From Xanthoparmelia taractica (Eukaryota > Ascomycota > Lecanoromycetes > Lecanorales > Parmeliaceae): a DNA stretch of 16,948 bases. Each line of letters starts with the position of its first letter. The first letter of the stretch is position 1. Made by a program: the position numbers and the translations under genes. The stretch is taken from NCBI GenBank assembly GCA_033085395.1, contig JANQBS010000520.1:1-16948 (forward strand). The letters run 5' to 3'. Of the stretch, positions 1 through 9,899 are shown piece after piece. The notes below the pieces were generated by a model. The model made no database searches, was not told where the DNA came from, and saw only the letters and a list, made by a program, of their open reading frames with translations.

Positions 1-249
1 GCTCTAACTTATATATTAATCTAGAATTTTCTTATCTTATTCGCCACCTAATATAAGAAATAATCTATATTATAAAACATTTCTATATATATTAGAAATT
101 TCTTAGATTATTTTATAATACCAGTAATTTCTTATCTTATATCTTTATATGTGATCTAATATAACCCCCTCATGATATCCTTTCATGGTATGGTATAATA
201 CGATATGATATGGAATATCCCACCAAATATACCAGACCTTTTCAACTCG
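1..249 (-). repeat. Partial RIP-degraded transposon fragment (inverted copy of 16127-16375)
   Basis: The reverse complement of this stretch aligns without gaps to 16127-16375, both 249 bp. Nearly all differences are C/T or G/A transitions, and this copy has kept more G and C. The inner end at 249 reads (on the minus strand) TA then CGAGTTGAAAAGGTCTGGTA, which resembles the inverted end of the 271-bp MITE at 11366 and suggests a related TA-targeting (Tc1/mariner-like) family. The other end is cut by the window start. No open reading frame survives. Confidence 0.75.
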
Positions 250-251
250 TA

Positions 252-379
252 ATTATTACGAACCTTACGAGAACTTTACGTATAAATTTTAAAATTATTT
301 TACTTGCTAAATCGTGTTAATTATACTAATAGTAACTCTATTTACTAATTAGGCTAAATTTTATTAATATAGACAAATA
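252..379 (+). repeat. AT-rich dispersed repeat, paralogue of 11219-11365
   Basis: This stretch matches 11219-11365 in the same orientation, sharing blocks such as TTTACGTATAAATTTTAAAA and CTCTATTTACTAA. The second copy carries an extra AT-rich insert of roughly 18 bp. It contains the single TA (378-379) that corresponds to the TA used by the MITE inserted at 11366, so it acts as a paralogous empty site. It holds no gene. Confidence 0.7.
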
Positions 380-852
380 AAACTAAATGTGCTAAATCGT
401 GCTAATCGTGCGAACCCTACGAAATTCGTATGGAAATAAACTTTTTAGATTTGTAGATATAGTTCGATAGACGAACTCTCTATATAAATCTCGCTAAGAT
501 TAAAAGCTTAGCTCTTATATAATTATAAATAGAAAAGATTAGACTAGAATAGTTTATAATTACTCTTTATAGCTTAAGTAGATACGTGTATAAATAAAAA
601 TTTATTAATTAATAGTATTTCTCGTAATAGTATATATAAACTATTATAAGTCTTTAGCGTTAAGTTCTTACTATTAGCGTGACTTTATAAGAGCAATAGA
701 AGCTATAGCTATTAGGAAAGAAAACGCGTGTCGCGTAAATCCGTTATTATTTTTCTGCGCTAGCCTCGTACTCTACCGTATAGACCAAGGAGCGTTTAAC
801 GCGTACTATACAGAGCGGTCGACCGATCGATAGGATGGATGTGTTTCAAGTT
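380..852. other. AT-rich, RIP-like non-coding stretch
   Basis: The sequence is strongly AT-biased to about 700, with TA steps common, CpG retained and CpA/TpG scarce. From about 720 it grades into more balanced sequence that marks the left edge of the gene island. I see no gene, tRNA or clear repeat unit here. Confidence 0.6.
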
Positions 853-950
853 GTTGAAAATCAGCATCTTAGTCCTGTTATGCTTGGCATATACTAGAAG
901 TAGCACTTCACTCTTTAGATGATTCAATCAAGCCGTCATTAAATTCCAAC
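853..950 (-). repeat. 98-bp repeat, copy R1 (inverted)
   Basis: On the minus strand this is a gap-free match to 9116-9213 and 9900-9997, all three 98 bp long. Every difference among them is a transition. The shared core includes GTGCTACTTCTAGTA and GAGATGCTGATTT-like sequence. R1 lies at the left edge of the island, in opposite orientation to the two copies on the right. No target-site duplication is visible around it. Confidence 0.8.
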
Positions 951-1099
951 ATAAGTGCAAGAAATGGATCTGATATCGAGCACTGCTCCACGAGGCTGGC
1001 AGAAGCGCCTTCATAACATTTTTCTTCCTGTTTCTGCTTCAGCACCCTGATGCTTTTCTGCCTTGATGTCGGCACGCTTGAGTAGTTGTCTTTATCCAT
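908..1099 (-). other. Short 63-codon ORF overlapping repeat R1; possible end of a transposon gene
   Basis: An ATG at 1099 opens a frame that ends at 908 inside repeat R1. The last residues, EFNDGLIESSKE then stop, stay readable in copy R2 (EFNNGLIKLSKE then stop) and partly in R3, where the stop is TGG. A conserved frame plus stop across copies hints that the repeat holds the 3' end of an old element-encoded protein. The product has mixed charge, no signal peptide and no domain I recognise. The frame is open a further 16 codons upstream without another start. It may equally be chance. Confidence 0.2.
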
Positions 1100-1209
1100 A
1101 CAACAAGAGGGCTTAGGGCAGACGCGGTGGACGGCGTAACAGACTTATTACTCAGGCCGGCCGACCACCTACTGCATAGTCAGATACAAGCTTTGGTGGA
1201 GTGGAAGGA

Positions 1210-2604
1210 TCAGTGATGACTTACGGACACCTTCCCAGGTTTTGCATATATTTCTTTTGCACGATGAGTTTCGTCGAACCCATCCGATGAGGGTCTGTCT
1301 GAAAGCGGCCAAGTGTCATCGTCTCCCTGAATAGTAATACTCCGCATCACCTGTGACGCATTGCCTTTGCTCCTCCCAAACTCATGAAAGAAGGTCCGTA
1401 ACCCGGTAATGGTTCCGCGTTCGATGCCGCCAAGCTCGAAATTGCCGTCGTCGATGGGCCGGTGACTATTGCTGTCTCCGGTCGATCTTGATTGCCGCGA
1501 CCTTATCGTAAACGATCGTCTCAAGGCTTGCTTGAATCGCGTATAGAGTCTCTCGACCTTCGAGGACTTGTCCTGGCCTCGGTTGATATGATGCGAGACA
1601 AATAACGAACGAAAGGCTGTAGCCGCGGTCAAAGTGAGGCCTGTAGTCGCTGCGATATAGATCCAATAGGTCTCCCAGACTGAATCCACTCGTCCTTTCG
1701 ATATCAAACCGGAGATCCGGCATATTGTGCAGACTATGACGACGACCGTGAGACAGAGCGATGATGCTAGCGCAAGCTTTTGAGTCCATTTGATTTGGAT
1801 CTTCCATATCAGTCGACATGGGATGAACAGGACTGAAATGTGACTTAGCCAAGCAGTCTCTCTACCAATAAGCGTGGAACTAGAAGATTGTTCTTACTCA
1901 GAAAGTCTCCTACTAAATCGAGTATCATCTGAGACAGGGAGTAATTGAATGTTGTCCTCAGTCCGGCCCCATTGGTACATTGCACTGTTCACCTTGCATT
2001 TAGTATCCGTATGCCTACCAGTACCTAGAAAGGGTGCTCACAAGCCTTCAACGAGTCAAAATAAGGGCACGCAGCTATATAGACTGCTACCCCGTACACA
2101 GAAACGATAATATTGAAGATGGTAGCGAACCACCAATATCGAACCATTGGTCTGATACGATCTACCAGCTTCCGAAAAAGAACGAGAAAACAGAATTTGA
2201 CAGACATCAGAGAGCACCACGCCATAATGAGGCCCACGGCGGACATCTTGTGATACCACAAAGCATCGTCGATGAAAGTCGGTGTTACCTCAACACCCGG
2301 GACGCCGAACAAAAGCGCTTCGGCCATGTACATCTTATTGATGAACAAAAACAGTAATACAATCGCAACGACCAGGCAGCCGGTGCCCAACAGCAGGAAG
2401 GCATCGTCGATCCCCGCTTGCTTCTGTACACGGAGGCGGATATAAAACCGAGCAAAGACACTGACGAGGCTGACGACGAAGAGAACGAGGGTTGATACCT
2501 TGGGAGAGTCAGCCACTCTTTTCGTGCGATGTTGAAATATGACTGGCAATACTCACGACGAAGGTTTGCTTGCTGATTCGTCCGGCACCATCAGCAGGAG
2601 ACAT
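1210..2604 (-). CDS. Fungal rhodopsin-domain seven-helix integral membrane protein
   Basis: Four exons give a 404-residue protein: 2604-2557, 2498-2042, 1984-1898 and 1832-1210. The introns (58, 57 and 65 bp) have GTGAGT, GTGAGC and GTAAGA donors and AG acceptors, and the frame is kept throughout. Helix 1 (about 14-35) ends in ARFYIRL; GIDDAFLLLG opens helix 2; SVKFCFLVLFRKLVDR and LRTTFNYSLSQMILDLVGDF follow. The last helices include PCRLIWKIQIKW and VWETYWIYIAATTGL...TAFRSLFV. These are hallmarks of the fungal rhodopsin domain family, once grouped with PTH11-like receptors. No CFEM domain precedes the helices and the roughly 120-residue tail is hydrophilic and probably cytoplasmic. Ligand and role are unknown. 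The ATG at 2604 is preferred because family members begin just before helix 1; an in-frame ATG at 2739 would add 45 atypical residues. The intron 2 acceptor (1985) is the least certain junction. Confidence 0.88.
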
Positions 2605-3065
2605 ATTCGCAAAAGAATTATCCGGTGGGTTCAGATGGCGCAGGCAGGTGGGAGAGCGGATCAACTTCAGCACGATATTTAAGAGATCCAGACACTTTGA
2701 GATCAATCCGCCCATCTCCGTGTTCGGGTTAAGTGACATTGAATCGCCTCGCTAACTTCTTTCCCCACCCCCCCGCGTTGCACTTTGCCGGATCCTTTAG
2801 ACAGCCGTGCCTTGTTTTTAGGATTCATGTTGGATGTTTTGTACCGCAGCCAGAAGGGCCATCGATAGGATATCATGGTGTAGTGGAAAAAAATCCTGTG
2901 CGATGCACTTGTAAGCCACGCTTATGCAGTGCTTGCAGATCAACCATAGCACTTTGATCGTTCCTTGCCCCAAAAGCTAAAATTGCTTACGCCCCGTGAC
3001 TCTTCGACGTTACATCGAGCTTATCGCTCTCGAAGCTGAGAAGAGGATTTTGATGGCCCATAATG

Positions 3066-3290
3066 TCTGGAATCATTTGCTGTGCCATGATCCACTGCCA
3101 TGTTGCTGATATGGAGGGTCAGCTTGCTCCTTCAGCCCGAGCTGAGAACGGCATGATGCAGCCTTCTTTGCTGTGCGTTCTGGAATCATTTGCTGTGCCA
3201 TGATCCACTGCCATGTTGCTGATATGGAGGGTCAGCTTGCTCCTTCAGCCCGAGCTGAGAACGGCATGGTGCAGCCTTCTTTGCTGTGCG
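3066..3290. repeat. 112-bp tandem duplication (period 113)
   Basis: Unit 1 (3066-3177) and unit 2 (3179-3290) are identical except for one A/G difference in GGCATGATGCAG versus GGCATGGTGCAG. One T separates them. The near identity suggests a recent duplication. The period is not a multiple of three, so the plus-strand frame opened by the ATG at 3063 shifts in the second unit and ends soon after. The sequence is of normal composition and shows no RIP, consistent with a unit too short to trigger it. Confidence 0.92.
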
Positions 3291-3429
3291 ACATTCCAAA
3301 TACTAATTTCGTAGCGGATTTCGTAGGGCTACCGATATACGATTTATCTCTTTATTACCCCGTGCGCTTCGCTGTGGACATCGCTGGTCCCTATACTATC
3401 CCGCTCCTCAAAGCTCTTAGATCTCTATC

Positions 3430-3939
3430 ATGCGTACAGACCATTTGGGCTGCCCTGAGCCTTTGCGCCAACCCTCCCATCTTGAGGCTATCCTACGAGC
3501 GACACTAGGTCTGATTGTCCTAATTTTTCCGTTCCTGTTGCCTCATATCTTTTCTTACATCGCCATCCCGCGCGGATATGTGGGCATCAGGAACGAGGAA
3601 ATCAAGCCCCCGGACGAAACGGGAGCTTTCCTTCGCGAGCTTGGATCGCTTTCAACCAGAGTGAGACGCTTCTCAAGCGGAAATTCTCCGTCAGATGCTC
3701 ACGCCTCCATCTGGATTACAAGCTCGGTACCACTACTCAACGAAGATAGCCTTGGGCAAACATCAACCACATGCAGCTGCTCATTGGCTTATCTGCATGG
3801 TACCGCCTTCATCGTCTGGCATTATCATTATTACATGCTTGATGAGTCACATCAGCAGAGTACAACTTGGAGCAGTCCAGACATCATAATATTCAGAAAA
3901 TATACTTTTACGTTGACCATAGTCAGCGCCCCCTCGTAG
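3430..3939 (+). other. Unassigned 169-codon open frame with one hydrophobic segment
   Basis: An ATG at 3430 opens a frame with fungal-like third-position C/G use over roughly its first 100 codons. A hydrophobic stretch at about residues 24-46 (LRATLGLIVLIFPFLLPHIF) is followed by IPRGYVGIRNEEIKPPDETG, which looks protein-like. The second half becomes Ser/Thr/His-rich and does not. I recognise no family. It could be a small membrane protein, one exon of a broken gene disrupted near the upstream tandem duplication, or a chance frame in 3' flanking DNA. Confidence 0.2.
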
Positions 3940-4096
3940 ACGCTCGAGACTCCATGTCTTCGGTAACAAAGGTGCATGTGGAGAGCGGAGGTCTGCGAAA
4001 GCGAATGTCGGCGAAATGATATTTTGTCAGCGCGACAGACTTGGGTGTGAGAAGTGGCTTGCTGAAGTATGGGCTCCTCTTGCTTTGGCACATGCT

Positions 4097-7000
4097 CTAT
4101 TTCTTATGTACGCCCAACCTGCGGCGACTTGGGCCTTTGGGGGTTCGGAACAGCCAATATAGGCCCAATGCCGCACCTACATTGAACACACTGTATGCTA
4201 GTGACACACCAAGGTTCCTCCACCTGTCAACATAGAATATTCCAAGAGTGGCGAGAATATCGTCAGTCGTTGCAACTGGGCAGAATTGGCATCCGCTGAA
4301 AGCGCTTGGATTGAGCAACCTGCCTCCTGCATAGCTAAGATAATCTTGCAGATAAAACCCGCAGGACTGACTGCTAGGAGGATCAAAGGTGACGAGCTCG
4401 TTCGCGGCACAGATCAGATCTACCCCTGCGATACCTGTAGATACAATGGCATGAACAAAGTACGTCACTGGAGTTGCGCGATACATGAAGATCCAGAACT
4501 TTGGAAGCGTAGTAGGATTGACCAGTACTCTATTATTCGATCAGCATTTCAAGTACTTCCTAATTGTGCCACTACGAGAACACTCACCCGCAGAATATTA
4601 GTGACAAGGTATACAGTAGAGCCGAGATATTTACCCCCGTTGCAGCATCAGGCATCACGGTGGCCAGCATTTGGGAAAAGGTCGACGAGAATATCATGTA
4701 TGACCAGATGATGAGAAACATGAGAGCCCCTCTCTCATGCAACTCATTCGTAGCGATCGCGTTTCGAAACATCCCAAGCGGATAATACCATGTCGCGAAT
4801 TGAATGACTGCGAGAATGGTCTGCCAAGGGATCTCGGTGACTATGTTTGACAATACAAACACCTGCCAGGAAAAGGTACGAGATGGACGCTCGTGTGACT
4901 CGTAAAGATCTCGATTCTCGAGGAACCGAGGCATTATGAGCTGAACTAGATTGCTGTGTAAGGTGAAGAGTAGAAATGTTGAGAATATTTGATTCTGAAC
5001 TCCCTGAATGCTGTTGGCTGATGAGTAGAAAGAAAAGCCGTTGATGAGACCCTAAAGCTTGTCAGCTAATGGTTATAAAGATTCTTATGTAAGACGCACG
5101 GCTCCGAGTGTCAACAAGATCTTAGAATACAAGTAAGATGGCGTGCGCCAGTCATGAAGAAAGCTTCGCTTGACTACCATGTAGAGTTGATAGGTGAATG
5201 TAGACGCGAATTCCTGTGAAGTCACCATTTGTGTTGCAACCGGTTTTAGCAAGTTCTTTTTCATGCTTTCTACAGCTTCTCTGACACTCGTGTGTTCGGC
5301 AGATAGAGACCATTCCTCGGCCCAGCTGATTTTTCTGATTTGTGATAGGTTGCCAGTTGTAATGTCCAGAAGCCAGTCTGCAGGATTTTCTTCTTCACAC
5401 TTAGGAGCTCCGCGGTCCTCGAAGTATTTTGTCAGTATGGCCGAATTTGGACCTATGTCACCAAAGTATATACTTCGTCCGCTGTCCAGCAATAAGAGCC
5501 TGTCGAACATCTGAAATAATCTTCTTGACGGCTGATGTATGGTACATAGTATCGATTGCCCATTGTCGGCGAGTTTTCGGAGCAAAGCGCATATCGACCA
5601 TGCGGTATTACTGTCGAGACCAGATGTAGGTTCATCTAAGAAGAGCAAGAGCTCTGGTCTGGCAGCAAGTTCAATTCCGATTGTGAGTCGTTTTCGCTGC
5701 TCGATGTTGAGGCCCGTTCCAGGGACCCCGATTACGGCATCAGCAAATTCAACCATGTCAAGATGAACAATCACTTCGTCCACGTACGCCAAATTCTCGG
5801 CCTCAGAATATTTTTCAGACTTCCGTAAATATGCACTGAAAATAAGAGCTTCTCGAACCGTTGAAGTGGTATGATGAAAGTCTTGCTGTTGGGCATATCC
5901 AACATTGCGAGCACTTCCTCCCTTTTCATAGGCAGCATCGATGAACTTGTCCCCGCCTATGACACCAGTCGAGGCTCTTCCAGCTAACACGTTCAACAGT
6001 GTCGTTTTGCCAGCACCAGAGGCGCCCATCAAAGCGGTCACGGTGCCAGGCTTGATCCAGCCATCGACGTCTTCAAGTAACCTGCGGGAGCCATCCTTGA
6101 CCTTTACGTCATAACATAGACTATCCCAAAGAAATGTTGCCCCACCATTTTTTTCGTGCACAGCAACGCTTCTTGGGCTGTTCCTACTCACAATTCCGTG
6201 CGAGTTATGCCGAGGATTCTGAGCCTCGGCATCGGTCTGAAACGTGAGTCTATTCCTGTGAGAGCGCCGGAAGACGAGTACTTCGCCTTTAGATGATGAA
6301 GAAGAGACATACTCCGTGGCGATAAGATAAAGGCCGCAGAGAAAGATCATGAAGGCAAAGATGATGCCCAAATTTCTCCACAAATGGTCCGCTTTGTAAT
6401 GAAAACTGACCGCTAAGTAACTGTCACCGTCAACGGACGCAGACCCAGCGACCGCGCCAACAGCTGCACACGCCTGCTCTGCAGCGCCAATATGAGAGTA
6501 GTTCGCACCGTGAGGAATGAAGTCGCTGCATGAGAAGCTACGGCCTGAGAACTCATTGATCATCAAACTTTCGAATGCGTAGCCCACGGGATTGATATAA
6601 TTGAACCACCGTAGCCATGGATGCATGCTAGGAATTGGTACTACGAATCCAGTGTAGATGACCAATAGCAGTATAAAGTCGGCTCCTGGAGCGATTGATG
6701 CGGTTAAAGTTCGCGACATGGCTCCGATAACGCGAAAGAGCATCGACCCTGTGAGCAGACTACTGAATGCGAAGACGTAAAACGTAAAAAAAGCAGCAGG
6801 TGTCCTCCGCATGTTGGCGAGGAAGTAGAAGGGGACATTGAAAAAAGCAGTCAGTAACAGCTTGTTAGGAAGATCACATATCATCGACGATACAGCCTCT
6901 GTTGCTGGATGATAGAAAGCATATGAGGACTGCTTCTCCACGATTGGTCGGTGTTCCCACAGCTGTACACCTTCAAAGGCACCTAAAAAGGTGTTTGTCA

Positions 7001-8441
7001 AAACAGTGAAGAACAGAAGCACCCCACGCCCATAGAAAGTGCCAGTATTCTGGGGCAAATTGTAAAAAATGCTGCCAAGGATAATAGAGATGATGGCGTT
7101 GCCAAAGATCGAAGATAAGGGAGGCGCGAGGTCATTGGCCAATCTTTGGAATCCTCGTCTTACGCAAAGCTTTATCTCGTCTATTGTGGTGAGCATGAAA
7201 GGAGAACGAATCCGCCGTCCGAGGGTCAGGGCGAAAATTTTAGTAGCTTGTCGTTTCTTTGAAAGCGTAGTAGCAAAGGGATGTCTCCTCTCGTAGTTCT
7301 CAATCTTTAAAAGTAGAGCTGCTCGCTCCTCACTGTCCTTCCACAGCTCCGCGAACTGAGCGGCCGTCCTCGGCGCTTGAGACTCCATCCCTTGTCGGAT
7401 GATACGTTGGGCAGGGTTGGTCAGAGACGTCAAAAAGTCGCTGGTTGTGACACCATTGAGACACTCAAACCCGAGCTTAGAGAAATAGGTCTTCGCTGTC
7501 GACGTACTGCCGAAGAAGATCTGATGACCTTCATAAAGTAGTGTGACATTATCAAAGGTTTTGAACATATCTTCAGAGGCCTGAAACAAGCTGACCAAAG
7601 CTACAGAGCCGTTTGCCGTGGTAGACGACCGGAGTATCCTCAGGAACCTTCTTGCATTTCCACTATCTAGGCCCCTGGTACTATTGTCCCAGCACTGAAT
7701 CATGGGGCCACTGACTAGAAGCTCGGCAATGCTCAGTCTTTTTCGTTCACCCCCGCTAATGCCAGGTACAAAGTCATTCCCAACTTTAGTATTGACGGTA
7801 CTGGATAGGCCTAAGGTCGCAAGTGTAGTCTCTGCCCTCTGCCTCGCCCAAGACTTGCGGCCTTCTCGCCCCTTTTCACTGCTGTATGGCGTTCTGGCTT
7901 CTGAGGCGAAGGCCAAAGTTTGGGCAACCGTCAACTGTGGAAAATGAGTATCTGACTCGGCCTCATAGGTGCATTGATCTTGCAATTCGTTCCGTATCTC
8001 ATCCCAACTGTGCCCTTGGTAATTCAAGATCGACTCATCATCGATTGAGAGTCCTTCATCATGGCCAGCTAAGATCTTTAAAAGGGTATCACATCCACTG
8101 CCTGGTATGCCAAGAACCAATAACATCTGTCCGCTCTCAACAAGTCCTTCAAAATCGCAAAGAATCGCTTTTTTGGATCTTCGTCGATAGCGAAAAAGCG
8201 CGTCAGCGAGCATCAACGGTTGCCTCAGAAAAGACATTCTGTAATCGCTTGAGGAAAAAAACCGGGAAACATGAAGCTGTCGATAGGCAAGGCCACCCGT
8301 ATGCATAGAGCCGTAGTCCAGATGCCGTGAGTTGTTCGAAGCATTCAAAGCAGGGGAAGATCGATGCTGATGCACATTGCCCTGGGCGTGGCCCTTTGCT
8401 GCATTAACGTGCTTCGGACTTATTTTACCCTCTTTCGTCAT
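4097..8441 (-). CDS. PDR-type (ABCG) full-size ABC transporter
   Basis: Three exons (8441-5100, 5051-4588, 4529-4097; introns of 48 and 58 bp) encode about 1412 residues in the NBD-TMD-NBD-TMD order of plasma-membrane pleiotropic drug resistance pumps, which use ATP to export hydrophobic compounds. NBD1 has Walker A GIPGSGCDT (111-119), signature VPGISGGERKRLSIAE (225-240) and Walker B ending QCWD. NBD2 has Walker A GASGAGKTT (806-814), degenerate signature LNIEQRKRL (911-919), Walker B LLLFLDEPTSGLD and switch His969. The degenerate Walker A Cys of NBD1 and the LNIEQ signature of NBD2 are normal for PDR proteins, but Asp in place of the usual Ser/Thr after that Cys is not. The open frame runs upstream of 8441 without an ATG. 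An alternative first exon at 8642-8623 with a 120-bp intron (8622-8503) keeps frame and gives about 1439 residues. The substrate cannot be told. Confidence 0.93.
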
Positions 8442-8710
8442 CTTCAGCACCGCTCTTGGATCTTCAATGTCGTCCACGAGATGTTCTGCCTCGCAGATGA
8501 GCCTATGGACCAAATGATAAGAGACAGTTCAAAATGAAAAAGTACTGTCTGGAATATTGTTGAAGCGCTAGTCTAGAGTAAATTGTGAAGACCTTAGCGG
8601 CAATAGATGAGTGAATAATTACTGCTTTTCGCCCACAGCCATGGATCACCAAGATACCATGCCTTAGCGTGAAGCTAAAAGACCCCTGAGTTCTAAGAAC
8701 CAAGCGAAAT
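8442..8710 (-). promoter_or_regulatory. 5' flank of the ABC transporter gene
   Basis: Upstream sequence of ordinary composition that ends sharply at about 8705, where the AT-rich block begins, so the gene has under 300 bp of non-degraded upstream DNA. An ATG at 8642 with a GTAATT donor at 8622 could be a short first exon spliced to 8502. No TATA box or known operator stands out. Confidence 0.35.
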
Positions 8711-9115
8711 AATTATTTAATATAGATACTAAGTGATAACTTATAGTATAATATATAACGTAAAAATATATAATATATATATGAAAGTTTTAGTATATAA
8801 TATTACTTCTTTAACTTTTATAACTTAAGAATTAGAAAACTTAATAATTATAAGTAATAACTTTACTATATTATATTATATATTAAGATAATAAGTAAAT
8901 AACTATTAATAAGTAATATAATAAATATTTTATTATTAAAATTAAAATCTTATACTAAATATATTTAGATATATATAATCTTCAAAGCAGACGAAAGTCA
9001 CTGTTATAGAAGTTTTAGTTACCCTACATTAAAAGAGCGTCGAACCCTACTAAGACGGCAAGATCCCCCTAACACTCTACTTATTTCGTGACAGTTATCA
9101 ATTATGTGATGGACT
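8711..9115. other. AT-rich, RIP-like non-coding stretch
   Basis: Almost pure A/T to about 8980, then a short patch of mixed composition (8980-9110) leading into repeat R2. CpA and TpG are rare. No gene, RNA or tandem array is seen. Confidence 0.6.
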
Positions 9116-9213
9116 GTTGGAATTTAATAACGGCTTAATTAAATTATCTAAAGAGTAAAGTGCTACTTCTAGTATATATTAAGTATAATAGAGCTGAGAT
9201 GCTAATTTTCAAT
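9116..9213 (+). repeat. 98-bp repeat, copy R2
   Basis: A gap-free match to R3 (9900-9997) in the same orientation and to R1 (853-950) inverted. Differences from R1 are all transitions, mostly toward A/T, so this is the most degraded copy. Its frame still reads EFNNGLIKLSKE and a stop, as in R1. Confidence 0.8.
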
Positions 9214-9328
9214 ATACTCCCTATAGCGAAGATCTATAGATATTGAATTTATATTTAATTCAATACTCTCTATAGCGAAGATCTAAAGATATTAGAATAT
9301 TTCTTTATAGCGAAGACTTATAGATCTT
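9210..9328 (+). repeat. Three degenerate direct repeats around TATAGCGAAGA
   Basis: Units begin near 9210, 9261 and 9306 and share TATAGCGAAGATCTAWAGATATT or close variants. Units 1 and 2 are separated by a small inverted repeat (ATTGAATT and AATTCAAT, 9242-9264). They sit directly after repeat R2 in AT-rich DNA. Function is unknown and they may be decayed tandem repeats. Confidence 0.5.
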
Positions 9329-9899
9329 CTCTCTTAACTATAGTTGTAATTTTTAATAATTCTCTTATTTATATCTTATTTAATTCTTTAAATACTTCTC
9401 TTAACGATTATCGTTTATTTTTAGCGTTTTATAGAATAATTATTTATTATTAAAGTAAATTTATTATTTATTTAACGTTATTCTAATTACTCTTATTTTT
9501 AAATTTTAATAACGATTTATACTTTAGTCTTCTTAAGTATTAAATCTTTAATTATTCTTAGACTTTAATAAAATTATTATTATTTTGATTATTTTTATTT
9601 TAAAATATTATCGAATTACGAGTTAATTAATCTTTATTTTTCTTCTTTTTTATGATATCTTTTAATTTCTATTATTAAATTATCTCTCTTTATAATAAAA
9701 TATTAAGATTTTTTTCTTAACTTTTAGATTATAAAAGAGATCTTAAAAATAAATCGAATATCGTAAAGATAAAAATTATATTAATATAGCGAACGTTAAT
9801 TGAGATCTCTATAATTGAATTAATATAACGTAAAGATATTTATCTCTTACGAAGAAAGCTATCGTAATAATAATTCGCGTTAAATCGAGCTTATAATCT
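9329..9899. other. AT-rich, RIP-like non-coding stretch
   Basis: A/T-dominated sequence with long T and A runs and retained CpG (ACG, CGA). No open frame of note, no RNA gene and no clear repeat boundary until R3 at 9900. Confidence 0.6.

Larger units (their letters stand above)
2605..4096. other. Intergenic region between the rhodopsin gene and the ABC transporter gene
   Basis: This stretch has ordinary base composition, unlike the AT-rich flanks. It should contain the promoter of the rhodopsin-domain gene (reading left from 2604) and the 3' end of the ABC transporter mRNA (ending left of 4097). The only clear structure is the 112-bp tandem duplication at 3066-3290. Short plus-strand open frames occur, the longest at 3430-3939, but none has a recognisable family. 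Confidence 0.6.

Noticed and set aside
380..850. Search for tRNA, CRISPR or other RNA genes in this and the other AT-rich stretches
   Set aside because: No B-box-like GGTTCRA motif with a cloverleaf context and no regularly spaced repeat arrays were found.
3063..3130. HCHV motif in a short frame, recalling the copper-binding end of multicopper oxidases
   Set aside because: The surrounding residues do not fit the family, the frame ends quickly and no upstream cupredoxin domain is present.
4286..4711. 141-codon plus-strand frame
   Set aside because: A shadow of the ABC transporter's last two exons on the opposite strand.
8503..8703. 66-codon minus-strand frame upstream of the ABC gene
   Set aside because: It overlaps the probable 5' leader, has no domain and is in a different frame from the transporter; best seen as a chance frame.
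8711..9899. Possible LTR pair formed by R2 and R3
   Set aside because: 98 bp is too short for typical LTRs, no TG...CA ends or 5-bp duplications are seen, and a third copy exists inverted elsewhere.
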